This document shows, in pieces, positions 45,642 through 57,454 of a stretch of DNA of 64,000 nt. Location: NCBI GenBank assembly GCA_000611775.1, contig KK106983.1:894575-958574 (forward strand), in the 5' to 3' direction. A program made the position numbers and the translations under genes. How positions within the stretch are numbered: the first letter of the stretch is position 1; each line of letters opens with the position of its first letter. The notes beneath the pieces are model-generated. The model did no database searches. It had not been told where the DNA came from and saw only the letters and a program-made list of their open reading frames with translations. This stretch comes from Umbilicaria muhlenbergii (Eukaryota > Ascomycota > Lecanoromycetes > Umbilicariales > Umbilicariaceae).

Positions 45642-47191
45642 ATGGCTACCGACAAAGGTCTCGAAGAGATCCCAGAAGGTATGCATCAAGGCGTGCTAAT
45701 GGTGTGCTCATGGTGGAGAGAAATATCTTCCGAATGTGGCGCATGAGAAAACACGCGGGGCAGTCACCTCTCTGCACTCATACTGATGCTTTTCCCGTCC
45801 CATAGGTCAGATCGAGTCCAACTACGATGAGATCACCGATTCATTCGACTCTATGAACCTGAAGAGCGAGCTCCTACGAGGTACGACATGCGCCAAACGC
45901 TATACTGTGTGAGCTATGTCTGACCAAGTATAGGAGTCTACGCCTATGGTTTCGAACGCCCCTCTGCCATTCAGCAACGTGCTATTATGCCAGTCATCAA
46001 GGGTGAGCTCAGTGAAGGCTTCTTCTTGTCAACTAACACCCTCTGACCTCATTTTGCAGGATCCGATGTCATTGCGCAGGCCCAGTCTGGTACCGGAAAG
46101 ACCGCCACTTTCTCCATCTCCGTGCTACAGAAGCTTGACCCCAATATCAAGGCTTGCCAAGCTCTGATTCTAGCTCCTACCCGTGAGCTGGCTCAACAGA
46201 TCCAGAAAGTCGTGGTTGCTATTGGCGACTTCATGAACGTCGAGTGCCACGCTTGCATAGGTGGTACTAGCGTTAGAGATGACATGAAAGCGCTCCAAGA
46301 GGGACCCCAGGTCGTTGTTGGTACTCCTGGCCGTGTACAAGACATGATTCAGCGCCGTGTGCTTAAGACCGACTCCATGAAGATGTTCGTTCTTGATGAA
46401 GCCGATGAGATGCTTTCTGTAAGCTTTATCTCTGTAGTCTACCGCATTGTACGACATTTTGTTAACAGATTCGTACAGCGTGGCTTCACCGAGCAGATCT
46501 ATGACATCTTCCAGCTCCTTCCCCAGTCCACCCAGGTCGTTCTTCTCTCCGCCACTATGCCGCAGGATGTCCTCGAGGTCACCACTAAATTCATGCGCGA
46601 CCCGGTCCGTATCTTGGTCAAGAAAGCCGAGTTGACCTTGGAAGGTATTAAGCAGTTTTACATCGCCGTCGAAAAGGAGGACTGGAAGCTCGACACCCTC
46701 TCTGATCTGTACGAGACTGTCACCATTACTCAAGCCGTCATCTTCTGCAACACACGGAGAAAGGTTGACTGGCTCACCGAAAAGCTTACCGCCCGCGACT
46801 TCACCGTCTCAGCTATGCACGGCGACATGGACCAGGGCCAACGTGATCTGATCATGAAGGAGTTCCGCTCAGGGTCTTCCCGTGTTCTGATTGCTACTGA
46901 CCTGTTGGCTCGTGGTATCGACGTCCAGCAAGTTTCCTTGGTCATCAATTACGACTTGCCAGCAAACCGCGAAAACTACATCCACCGTATCGGTCGTGGC
47001 GGCCGTTTTGGTCGGAAGGGTGTCGCCATCAACTTTGTCACCGCTGATGATGTCCGCATGATGCGGGAGATCGAGCAGTTCTACAGCACTCAAATTGAAG
47101 AGATGCCAATGAACGTTGCTGGTAAGCATGACACAACATCCACTCCATAGGGATAAGTCTTTTACTGACGTCCTGTTCAGATCTCATCTAA
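45642..47191 (+). CDS. TIF1: Translation initiation factor eIF4A, DEAD-box helicase
   Basis: Six exons: 45642-45678, 45806-45880, 45934-46002, 46060-46418, 46479-47121, 47181-47191 (397 aa, the usual eIF4A length). Motifs in order: Q-motif [13 protein letters not shown], motif [32 protein letters not shown], then [22 protein letters not shown] and [13 protein letters not shown]. The last exon is 11 nt and encodes the conserved end DLI (MNVADLI). The first three introns lie in the first 140 codons, as is common in highly expressed fungal genes. It unwinds 5' leader structure within eIF4F. The fourth intron (46419-46478) is 60 nt and stop-free in the reading frame. Confidence 0.97.
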
Positions 47192-47891
47192 TTCAGTTCT
47201 TCCTTTTTCGCGGGTACATCATAGTTTCTCGGCATCGTTCAGGTGTTATTTATAAACATTCGGGCGATTGAAGTCGGGACATCTTCTTCTAGAAGGTCGT
47301 GATAGTGAGCAGATCTGGTTCGCCCGGGCTGTGAGGATTCGGAATAGAGGTCTTGGCTACACTTGGCGGCTTGCTGGGTTTCGAAAGGTTCACACTTTTC
47401 GCTGAGTGTTCTCGCTTTCTTGTTGTTAGTGACGGCATGCTCTCACGGCTACATTGGTACGCGTTTGTTTCAAAAGTTCTTGCATGTGCTCTGATTTGCC
47501 TGGGCATTGCTCCTTGGGTACGCTGGAACGCCTTTTACACTTTTGTGGTTTGAATGATGAGGATATGCTAGTCCCTATCCCCGAACTGCAGGTTACGATG
47601 ACGGCCACGCGTAGGAGTCAATTCAAGATAGATTGATGTATTGCAGAACGAAACATCAAAATCATGCCCTCTGACTGTGGTGTTCCTTGATGGATTCGTG
47701 AGCTAACTCGCTTCCACTAGGGCTTCACGTCCAAGCGAGCTTCTGATCGCGTCAAATCCTCACTAGGCATATCAGAGGCGGAGTATCCAACGATCCGCAG
47801 TAGAGCATTTGGACTGCCCTTCTGGTAGATGATCTGAGTCAATACCATAGAGCAATTCCTTGAGCCCTCTCAATTGTGGGGTGCAAATAGG
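47192..47891. other. Intergenic region
   Basis: 3' of eIF4A and upstream of the coiled-coil gene. Nothing recognisable beyond short chance frames. Confidence 0.4.
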
Positions 47892-48854
47892 ATGGGTCCC
47901 CCGGAGTCAGAGTGGCTACTCTGGGCGAAACGATTCCACACCGAACACCATTTACTTCTTCAGCGCTTCGCGGCTGTCGAGAAGTCAGTAACGCAGAGAC
48001 CGGAGCTTGTACAGGAAAACGAAGAAGCGCTGGACCAGATCGAAGCACTTACTAAGGCGAGCGATGCTCTGAAGGAGAGCAACCTGAACCTGGAGAGAGA
48101 CCTCGGGGTTCTGAAGAAGACAGTCCAGCGAGCTCAGGATGAGATGAAACTTGTGAACTCGGAACACCAGGAGACGCTCGCTGAGCTTGAGGCGACGAAG
48201 AAGAGGGTCTGGAGGCTTGAAAGTGCGATGGATCGAATCACGTCTGACCAGAGTGGGGAGGATCTAAAGAAGCAGCATGGAGTGCTTCAGGGCCAAATTG
48301 ATCGTTTGACGCAGGAAGTCAATTGGTGGCGATCAGAAGCAGTTGCAACAAACGAAAGGCTGGAGAATAGGGTTCTTAGCAGAAAGCTAAACACAAGACC
48401 TGGTAAGACAACCAAATGGTACTAAAGAACGCAAGAGAAATAGATTGACGATTTATGAATAGCCAGCAGATCGTTGTCACAAGCCACGACAGCGGCGGAT
48501 ACTGTGGATTTGATCGACACTGGAGCAAAAGCGGAAGATGCACTACAAGAAGAGATCATGGGAGTAGCGCAAGGCCAGTTGACATTGGAGGAGTACCTTG
48601 CTTACGGCAAGGACTTGATGGATCGAGCCAGGACAGTTGAAGAAGACAAAGTCGTGAGAGCTTTCGTTGCAGGCGTCAGGAATAAGGTCATGAGAATACC
48701 GCTGCAGGAAGTGTTGAATGAGAAGGGTTGGACCTGGGAGGAGACAAAAGCAGAGATGGAGAGAGTCATCGCACAGGCCCAGAAGAGAAAGAGGACCAGG
48801 AGGTACATAGTCCCACCAGAAGAGATGGATGCGTACATGAAGATGGCACCATAG
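47892..48854 (+). CDS. Coiled-coil protein, unknown function
   Basis: Exons 47892-48402 and 48463-48854 (300 aa); intron GTAAGA to ATAG, splitting Ala. Residues about 25-160 form a long heptad coiled coil (QENEEALDQIEALTKASDAL ... LKKQHGVLQGQIDRLTQEV). After a Ser/Thr linker, the C-terminal half is helical (LTLEEYLAYGKDLMDRA, KVVRAFVAGVRNKVMRIPL, WTWEETKAEMERVIAQAQ) with a basic patch KRKRTRR. The helical end gives a loose impression of a gag-capsid-like helical bundle, but I cannot support that assignment, and the gene looks like an ordinary intact host gene. Its stop is 67 bp from the convergent FAH gene. The start is the first ATG in a frame open upstream. Confidence 0.75.
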
Positions 48855-48921
48855 CTCGAGTCACATCGCTCGGGCCTGCAGATGGCTATTTAAGATCCCT
48901 AAGCTGCTCTCAGTTCTACCA

Positions 48922-49726
48922 TTACGTCTCTTTGAATTGATAAGGCCCACTCCGATCTTCGACGGCCACTCTCATACTTCCTTCCTTCAGCTCGTTCCCT
49001 CCAACTCTGATTCCCGCTCTCATCACATCCCCCGCCTTCACCTCGCCCACGCCCTTTGGCGTCCCTGTGAGCACCACATCGCCTTTCTCTAAAGTCATAA
49101 TCCTCGAGATTTCGCTCAATTGCCTTGTTATTTTGAATAGCATCAGCCCGGTGCTGTCGCGCTGCCTAACTTCATCGTTGACGGTCAGATATAGTTCTAC
49201 GTCGTGCGGATCCGGGATCAGTGATTTGGAGACGTAGTCGCTCATAGGGAGGAAGGTGTCAAATCCCTTTGCGATGGACCAGGGCAGGCCCTTTTTCTTG
49301 GCTTCATCTTGAGCGTTGCGGGCCGTCATGTCGATGCCGACGGCATAGCCTGAAATAATCAGTCCTCAGCTAGCCCAAGACCCTTCTCGATTGACTCGTT
49401 ACCCGCAATGGCTTCCATTGCTCCCTTCTCATCGCTCGGATCCAAATCCTTGACGTCCTTGCCCATGATCAAGGCGAGCTCAACCTCATAGTGTAACTTA
49501 ATGCCTCGTGGCCGGAGGCAAGGCCCGCTGTTTGGCGGTAGTATTGATGATGGCGGTTTTAAGAAGAAGAACGGCTGCTTGGGCCTGGCATTGTTCAATT
49601 CCTTGACATGGTCTCTGTGTTTCAGTCAGGGACTTGCACGGTGAGTGGGCACAAGGGGCCCTTGACGGACGCATAGTTTCTCCCAATGCAAATGACCTTG
49701 CGCGCATTCGCTTTAATGGAAGCCAT
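48922..49726 (-). CDS. Fumarylacetoacetate hydrolase-domain protein (FAHD1-like acylpyruvase)
   Basis: Exons 49726-49671, 49614-49403, 49349-48922 (231 aa). The N-terminus MASIKANARKVICIGRNYADHVKELNN has the family's RNYxxHxxEL signature, formed across the first intron. Metal-binding HYEVELALIMGKD gives two Glu ligands. The Asp-containing GYAVGIDMTARNAQDEAK and the GLPWSIAKGFDTFLPMSDYV block follow, then LTGTPKGVG. FAHD1-type enzymes hydrolyse acylpyruvates and decarboxylate oxaloacetate in mitochondria. Length matches FAHD1 rather than the longer FAH. A 207-bp divergent promoter separates it from the small gene at 49934. Confidence 0.93.
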
Positions 49727-49933
49727 TGACCAAGCCTCAGATAATGTCCCCGGGCAGTCTTTTATGTAGACGGTCAGACCTACGGCCTCTGTGGTGGGAC
49801 TTTAGAGGAGCCATGGTAGCTTATGAGATGAAGGAGGCCTTCGGTAGACTGAAAGATCCCTAGTGAACTCCTTCCCCTTCCAAGTTCAATCACTTCGCCT
49901 CTTCCACCCCTATTAAAGACTCCGAACTCCACA

Positions 49934-50448
49934 ATGCAGGTAGCAGAGATACTCTCGGACCTTACTTCCCTTCGCGTCTGCGTAAGCATTCCCACCACCT
50001 TCTTCTTCTCCTTCTCAGCCACTCACTAATGCCTCCTCAGGACTACGACGCAGCACTCACACTCGTCACCACTTACAAGAATGCTCCAGCTTCGTACACC
50101 AACAGGGCCGCCCCCACTTCTGGGGTACCTACGCGCAAACGCTCGAGTACCTCTGCGTCAAGCACGCCCCGCAAACGCTCCAACACCACCGCAGAGACGC
50201 CCAGTCACACCCCTCCTCGTAGACCGACCGCATCTACGCAGCGTAAACCCTCAGAGGCCATGATCGGCGTGGTAGATAAGGATGATGTCGATTTACAGCG
50301 AGCGATCGATTTGATGGATTTGCATTATGGGCTTAAGATGAAGCACGTACAGAGTCTGGATATGGGTTTACAGAAGGCTAGGTTTGAAGTCAATGGGGCG
50401 TTGCAGAGCCTGAAGGAGGATGGGAAGGGGTCTGTGGGTAAATGGTAA
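49934..50448 (+). CDS. Small basic protein, unknown function
   Basis: Exons 49934-49981 and 50041-50448 (151 aa); intron GTAAGC to CTCAG, phase 0. The N-terminus is hydrophobic-helical (MQVAEILSDLTSLRV, then DYDAALTLVTTYKNA). The middle is a Ser/Thr/Arg/Pro-rich basic linker (RKRSSTSASSTPRKRS). The C-terminus is a predicted helical pair (DVDLQRAIDLMDLHYGLKMKH, QSLDMGLQKARFEVNGALQSL). I do not recognise the family. Start/helix-linker-helix layout is well formed, so I regard it as real. Confidence 0.72.
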
Positions 50449-50760
50449 AACGGGAGGTCACGAGAGGGCTAGAGAGCTGTCGATGCTACACTCCTGCGCT
50501 TCGACTATTGAAATGTTCAGTGAGGGTCTCTTCATTCGGATTGATTCACCACATTCAACGACTTGGATCCTATCAACCACCTGGACAGCTAACACCAACG
50601 AGTCTAACGATGGACGTTTTTGTACCCGTATGTGGTTTCCACGAAGGCAGCTCCAGCGCTCCGGAGCTGACACGGTTCATTCAGACAGGATACTAGGTCG
50701 ATAGGCGCAGCGGCTGCCTTTCTTAACGTAGTAATAGCTGCGATACGAGCAATGAGATTC
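50449..50760. other. Convergent 3' region
   Basis: 312 bp between convergent stop codons. Small open frames only. No feature supported. Confidence 0.4.
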
Positions 50761-51969
50761 TCAGGAAACCACAGCTGAGTTCAACACGCTCAAATCTTCT
50801 GGCAAGACCCTCTCTCCTTGCGCAAGCATTCTCAATGCTGGCTTCGTCTGATCTGCGAGCTGTCTCCCAAGCATCGCCTTGAGAAATGTCTTCCGCATGG
50901 CCAAATTACGGGCCTTGCGAAGGTATAGCTTCCTTTTTTTCAGCGGAGGAAGTACGGGCGCAGATTCACCTTCCACTGGATCAGGAAGCACGTTCGTAAC
51001 GTCCGCCGGATGAGAGTTACTGGGAAGCTCGTTGACGGTTTCAGCCATGGTGGCTGCAGGAATGGCTTCCCTAGGTTCCATGTCTTCGGTGGCTCTTTGA
51101 AAGGTTATCCTTGGTGGGGGCAGAGATGTCATAGGAAGGGCGGATGGCGGTTGCGTAGCCTCCTCAGCTGGAGAATGAATATATGCCGCGAACGGCTCCT
51201 CGATGTGAGATGGAGTTTCGATGGTCGATGCCTTTTCAACTGGTGAAACGCCCTCGATCGGGGTTAACTCGTCCTCTGGCGTTGCAGGCTCGACTAATAC
51301 TGGAGCCTTGGCTGGGGTCGGAGGCGGTAGAACTGGGATGGCAGCTTCAGAACTGGGTATAAGCATATGCGGCACAGCATCGTCCATTGGATTGAGGTGC
51401 TCCTCAGTGGCCGTGATCGCCTTCGTCAACGAGGACAGCCCGGTCTCTGCAGATGCCTCACTAGCGCGTGTCGGCGCGGAGATGTGTCGTCCGTTCGCTG
51501 TATCGCAAAGAGGAGTAAGCTCCTGCACCGCAATTACGATTTTCGAGGCTCTCTTGAATAGTTACGTACCTTGATCCGTCATCGTGAACGGGGCCGCCGG
51601 TTCCTCGACCGTGGTCTCACTTTTCGGTCCGTCAGCAGCTACTGTTGATGCCAATGAGACCGAAGGATCCCTGAGGGCGTGTTCAGGATCTGGCAACTTC
51701 TCGCTGGGAGGCTTGCTCAAAACAGGTGATGGAGGAAGAGAGATTTGACTTGGTGATGTAAATCTCTGAAAGGAGCCTTTCGGACTCATTGACTTATTGC
51801 TCTTCTCGCTAGGAGCTCGTACAGATTGAGGTGCTGAAGGCGGACCAGCCGTCGATGCTAGGGGGTGCTTCTGTTGTATGGGAATGAGGTGAGGCCAGCT
51901 CCAACCAGCTGATTGGGCCTGTCTTAGTCCTGGTCTCTTAGAAGCAGGCTCACTAGTCGAGCTGAACAT
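50761..51969 (-). CDS. Disordered protein with basic C-terminal helix, unknown
   Basis: Exons 51969-51570 and 51497-50761 (378 aa); intron GTACGT to ACAG, 72 nt, splitting Ala. An intermediate acceptor (GCAG at about 51529) would break the frame, so the second one is used. The start chosen is Met at 51969 (MFSSTSEPASKRPG); the frame stays open to an earlier Met at 52074. Most of the chain is Pro/Ser/Glu-rich and disordered. The conserved-looking end is a basic helix (LKKRKLYLRKARNLAMRKTF ... LGRQLADQTKPALRMLAQGE), possibly a nuclear localisation and interaction element. No known domain. Confidence 0.72.
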
Positions 51970-52222
51970 GGTGTGACCAATGAAGCGTTGTCTAGAAAAT
52001 AATGAAAACGAATGTATGCGTAAAGAAATAGTTTCTTGAAGTTCAACAATCCTGGAGCATTTGAGTGTCAACATAGTTCCGCATAGGGTAGCTACGGTCT
52101 TGAATCCTCGCTTGGACCACGAACAAGCTCACTGCAACCTCTCAATGGTCGTGAGCAACTTCCCTCAGAAGGATCAATCATTTCAGATTGCGATCTGTCA
52201 TTGATGCGGCTTAGTAGCCAAC

Positions 52223-54064
52223 ATGGCGACCAGTGTGGACGCGAAGCTGCTGAAGCAGACCAAATTCCCCCCGGAATTTAATCAAAAGGTGGATATGAAG
52301 AAGGTCAATGTCGAGGTCATGAAGAAGTAGGTTCTACCTGAGCTTTACGAGCGTTTGTTCCCTAACTGATCGATTACTCACTAGGTGGATTGCCGGCAAG
52401 ATCTCGGAGATACTGGGAAGTGAAGACGACGTTGTCATTGAACTTTGCTTCAATCTGCTCGAGGGTTCACGCTTTGTACAACACCCCAGCGCCCCGACAC
52501 ATGACTATTATGTTGCTAACTAAGAATTGGCAGCCGGATATCAAGGTGCTGCAAATCCAACTCACCGGATTCCTCGACAAGGATACAGCGAAGTTTTGCA
52601 AGGAACTGTGGACTTTGTGCCTAAGTGCGCAGAGCAATCCACAAGGCGTACCCAAAGAGTTGCTCGAGGCTAAAAAGCTGGAGTTGATACAAGAGAAGGT
52701 ACAGGCTATCGCCCATCTCCGGTTGAAAACTTACGAAGCTAATATTCTCAAGATCGATGCCGAGAAAGCCGCCGAAGAAGCACGAAAGCGGAAGGAACAG
52801 GAGAGGCTACGGGATCGGAACATTGACAACATCCGCCAACGTGAGCGGGGTGACCGCGGGCGAGGTCGCGGAAGAGGTGGTAGGGGAGGCACTGATTTTG
52901 ACCGGCGCCCACCTAGAGATTCAAGATCTCCTCCGCCAAGGCGTCGTTATTCACCCGACAGAGGCGATTATCGAGGTCCTCCACCCAGGCGGGAGGTAGA
53001 TACATATATACCCGGCGGCCGTGGTGGGCGCAGAGCAGATGATAGAAGACGACGCTCACCATCGACGCCGAGATCCGTGTCTCGTTCACTGTCTCGTTCA
53101 TCAACCCCACCTCGGCGCCGAAGAGGTGAAGACGAAGAACGAAGGGCTAGAAGACGTCGATATTCTCCGAACAGATCCCCGTCTCCTCCAAGGCGGCGAC
53201 ATAGCAGGGATTGGAGAAGGGACCCAGGCCGTGGTGATGATCGTGCAAGATCCCTAACACGTTCAGACACCTCTCGCTCACGTTCGCCTAGAAGACAACG
53301 GAACCGCCGTCGCAGTCCTTCTATTTCGCGCAGCCCCACTCCACCCCCTAGGTCAAGACCTAATCGTCAGCGCAGGTATACATCGTCACCATCGCGCTCA
53401 AGGTCGCGTTCTCGTTCACTGAGCAGGGAGAGAAGGCGTGGGGGTGGCAGAGCGAGAAGATCACCTTCCTATGTCACTGATGACGAAGCCATGGACACAC
53501 GCGCTGATGATCGCAAGGCCAGACCTAGACCTCGCCATGATGATCGACAACACCAACGCAGCCGCAGCAGAGACCGTGGAGATAGACGAGGCCATCGCCC
53601 GAGTCGAAGTCGAAGCAGAAGCCCTAGCAGGAGAAGAGATCGAAAGAGACATCGATCGATCGAGAGATATGCACCGGCGGGACGGAGAAGGCGCAATACT
53701 TCTTCTGTGTCTTCACCTGTTGAGAAGCGACGCAAGACGGCTGACTCTTCTGCGGACGAGGGAAGCAGGCAATTACCAAAGGCATCAGACAAGACTTCAA
53801 AAGACGCACGGCCGGCGAATGAGGGGACTGAAGAGGTGGGTAGCGATTCATAACATTCGAATAATACTGGGTGGATTTCCCTTCCTTTCATACCATGGGT
53901 ATTTCGTCTCTGTTCCTTGCAGATACTGACTACTTTACGATCGGTTGCAGGCCGGGTCATCTACACTTACGGCGACAGAACTCCGAGAGAAGCTGCTCCG
54001 TGAGAAGGTGAAGGCGTTGAGGAAATCGAGTATTACTGCCAACGGGCAAGCCGCGGACTCGTGA
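52223..54064 (+). CDS. PWI-domain SR-rich splicing protein (SRm160/SRRM1-like)
   Basis: Exons 52223-52326, 52385-52475, 52534-53835, 53951-54064 (536 aa). The PWI domain is assembled from three exons: FPPEFNQKVDMKKVNVEVMK, then KWIAGKISEILGSEDDVVIE, FNLLEGSRF, then PDIKVLQIQLTGFLDKDT. A helical linker follows. Beyond about 205 the chain is RS/RD/PR-rich with RGRGRGGRGG and many SRSRSRSP-type units. The last exon encodes a conserved end (ELREKLLREKVKALRKSS). SRm160-type proteins are co-activators of splicing and bind RNA through PWI. A short exon 1-2 pair and precise in-phase joins support the model. Confidence 0.92.
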
Positions 54065-55213
54065 TCCATCTTTGCATCTACGTGTGCTAGGTACATAATG
54101 CTTAGCCATAGATAGTCACATAACGTTGCTGACTTGACCTACGATCGCGACACAAAAGCCTTGCTTTCACCTTGCTCTCATCAAGAGAAGACTCCTCAAA
54201 TGCATAAATACTCGCACGCAGAGCATCTTAACGCCCAGATTCGAAACCGCCATGTTGCTTGCCCTAGTGGCAGTTCCCTTAGAAGTTCTAATATCTTTCC
54301 AGTTTAGGGTATGAATATTGTTACATTTACCAAGTATATACGCACAAAATACCAGACAATCTCCTGCTAGGAAGCCGCTTGATGAGACAACAACAAACGA
54401 GATATATGTAAATTGTTATACTGAATACCTTAAGAGATTCATGATTCTATCAATTGAAGTCGTTGTAGCATACGTTATCAGGAGAAACAAGCAGTGTGAA
54501 AGATGTTGTGAAGAGTCTTGTAAAGGGCATTATGAAGGAACGAAGAAAAATAAAAGAAGTCAAATGACTACCTCAAGTTTACACGTTTACATTTCCAGAT
54601 CTTCTCTTCAACTCGTTCTGCTTGTCACACAATTAATTGTCCCCCCCAGCAGATCATTACCCATCAACCCACCCCTCACGAAAAACCCCGTTGACCAAAC
54701 GACTTTTATTCCACCCTACTAGACAGACACAAGCCTACAAAAAGCAACACGCGCAAAAACGAGCCTATGTACAACCCACCCACCTCCACCTCCACCTCCG
54801 CAATCCCGCACCTCGAGCAAGACCATCGAATCAAAAAGCCCCATACCCCCACTCCCCCCGCGTGTCCATTCTCAGCTCAGCTCTGCTCTACCATCCTCTC
54901 CCCCGCTCCCCACCACCGCGCACAACGCATCATAAAAGCGCAGCTCAGCCTCCAGACAGAAAGAGCCAGATAAAAAGCGAACATAGTTGTCCTGTAAAAT
55001 ACATCCGTGAAAAACTCCCCAATCCACTAGCTGCTAGTCGTCGCCCCCGGCCCCCGTGCTCTCGAAAGACGTAGTAGAGTGGTCCGGCACCGATAGAAAG
55101 AAAGCGAGAGCGCAGTGTTTCACAGCTACAATGCCTCTCCCTCCCGTCCTGCGCGCCTCTCTCTCTTTCTCTCTCTCGCTCTCGACCCCTGCACCCCCCG
55201 AAGATACGGCACC
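54065..55213. other. Convergent intergenic region of 1.15 kb
   Basis: Between the SR-rich gene and the PWWP gene stops. The last 80 bases are a CT-rich simple-sequence tract (about 55134-55190), just 3' of the PWWP stop. C-rich low complexity occurs near 54770-54920. No gene supported. Confidence 0.45.
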
Positions 55214-57454
55214 CTAAGCCGTAGCTTCGACCGTCTCCGCCGGAGGCTCATACGCCTTTTCCGGCGCGGCCTCCAGATCCTCCATCTCGGTCTGAGCCGT
55301 GTTGTTAGGCTTCTCATGCGCCGCCTCCTCCTCGTCCGCTCTTTTCGCCCCCTCTACCGTAGTCCCAACCTCCTTCTTGATATCCTCCTGTTTCTTTTCC
55401 TCCGGCGCGATCGCCTCCCCGGCTTCCGCCGCCTTGGCCTGATCTTCCGTCTTCGCCGTGCCGGCAATGGGCGATTCGGCTTTGGAGACGCCGTTGGTGG
55501 TGGCGGGAGCGTCGTCTTTGACGTCGTCGTCCTTGTCGGCGCCGGCGGCCGCGTTGGGATCGTCTTGCAGGATCTTGTTCCACTTGGAGAGGAGCTCGTG
55601 CGAGCGCTTCTTGAAGTTGTAGTCTTCGTCTCGCGGGATGGAGGTGAGCTTGATCATGGCCTTGAGGACTTTGTGGATTTTGGTGGCGCGGATGATGCTA
55701 CCTTCGAGGTCAGGATATGATTCGAGCTTGCTTAGGAAGTCGGACATGGACTTGCACTCTGTTAGCTTTATCGGGGGCGATGGAAAGGACGAGGAGTGTC
55801 CGTACCTTCATCTCCTCTTCCTTTGGCATCGTATCCCTTGACAAGAAGCCTCGTTGGAGCTTGTGTCGGTAGTAGAGAACTATCGCAATTAGATTTGATG
55901 GGCGAAACAGCTCGGATTATTCATTCACTCACCTTCTTTCTCCTTCTTCTGCTTGGCTTCTTGTGGTGTCAAAGGCTTCTCTTCGACCTTAGGAGTATCG
56001 ACCATCTCTTCATCACTGCCACCAGCCTTTGCCGCCGACTTCTTCGATGACGCTTTAGGCTTAGAGGCTTTCTTTTTACTTGCCGGTTCAGCTGCGGGGG
56101 TCTTGGGAGTTGATAGCTTGAGTTTGGTGGCTGTCTTGGGAGTCTTCGCAGGCTACCGGTGACATTAGTCTCATGATCTGTGATACCAACATAACAGGCG
56201 CTCAAACCTTCTCAGTATCTCCGTCGCTATCTGCTTCCTTCTTCCGCTTCTTTGTCTTGGGCTTCGTCTCGCCTGCATCCTCATCCACGTCTATTTCATC
56301 GGCGTCTCCATTTTCGTTGTCCGCGGCAGCAGAAGCATCCACGCTCTTTCGCTTTGCCTTGCTTGCCTTCTTGGCTTCCCGTTCCGCCTTGGCTTCCTCT
56401 TCCTCTTCCATAAAGCGTTGATGATCGACCAGCATCTCTTTGAAATAGGCTAAATCACGATTCTCGGCGGCCAGTTGATACGCTGCGATGAGGTTCTTCG
56501 ACTTCCCTTTCTCGGAAACTTCCTTGCAGGTTTCAGGATCCAGGGGTGTGAGCTCAGTGTTAGGTATCCAAGCACTGTTAGAAGCAGATATTAGCTTTGT
56601 GCCCAAGATGCCGGTGCAACTGGAGACTTGACGAAGTTATCGTCCAGTAGCCGTGTATGGATGAGGAGTTCCGTTACTTACAACTCATTCGTGTGCCTGC
56701 GGTTGGTGTTAGTGTCAACAGCTCCGAAAAAGAGGTTTGTTCGTAGCACGCTTACAAGAACATAATGGGGAAAGTCCGTTCGTAAGCCCGCTTTCCCCCA
56801 TCTGCGTACTCTGGCTTTTTGTACGTCCCATCCGGCTGTTTGGTCGTAACTGGTCGATTGGTAAGTAAAACCCCTGGAAGCATCTCCTCATCGCATATAA
56901 TCGATGGCCACGGTGGGTGTCCCCGCATTCGCCCAAGGTAGTATTCGCCGGGCTTCGCATCCAGATGTGTCATTGGTCTCGACTTCTTCTTGTTCAGTTT
57001 CTTGCTCTTGTGCTCGGGTATGATCGATGATCTCTTCTTGGAAGAGCCGTTGCTCGCTTTCTTGGACGAAGCCGGTGTGCCATTGGCTGCTGCTGCAGCT
57101 GGGCTGGAGCCGGATCCACCAGCGTCGGCCGATTTCTCCACGTCCTGCATCTCTGTATCTTCAGTGCCAGCCGGAGTGCCGTCAGGTTTATCAGAGGACG
57201 TGTTTTCGGGGTGTTCAGTGTCGCCGTTCTCTTTGGTGACTACAAGTGAGAAGCGCACGTCAGCTATAGTATGATAGGTGAATGACGGGCACTTCACCTG
57301 CGGCGTCTGCCTGGCCTGCGGTATCACCACTGTGGCCCTGCTCTGGTTCTTCCATCGTCACATCCATGTCCTTGCTCTCGGCCTCTGTCCTAGCAGGCTC
57401 CATTGACAACTCCTCGGTAGGTGGAGGGACGGAGGAATTCGTGTCTTCTGCCAT
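55214..57454 (-). CDS. PWWP-domain protein with C-terminal TFIIS/IBD-like helical domain
   Basis: Seven exons: 57454-57298, 57239-56756, 56696-56682, 56574-56208, 56152-55933, 55879-55806, 55750-55214 (617 aa). The third exon is only 15 nt (HTNEL region). The acidic N-terminus is disordered. The PWWP domain near 135-225 starts PGEYYLGRMRGHPPWPSIIC (PPWPS in the PWWP position) and ends in the microexon and AWIPNTELTPL. A Lys-rich region with nuclear-localisation character follows. Near 410-520 a helical domain (YYRHKLQRGFLS ... LSKLESYPDLEGSIIRATKI ... KAMIKLTSIPRDEDYNFKKRS) resembles the TFIIS-N/integrase-binding-domain fold. This is the LEDGF/p75-HRP2 layout. PWWP domains read H3K36 methylation on transcribed genes. 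An acidic tail closes the protein. Confidence 0.9.
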
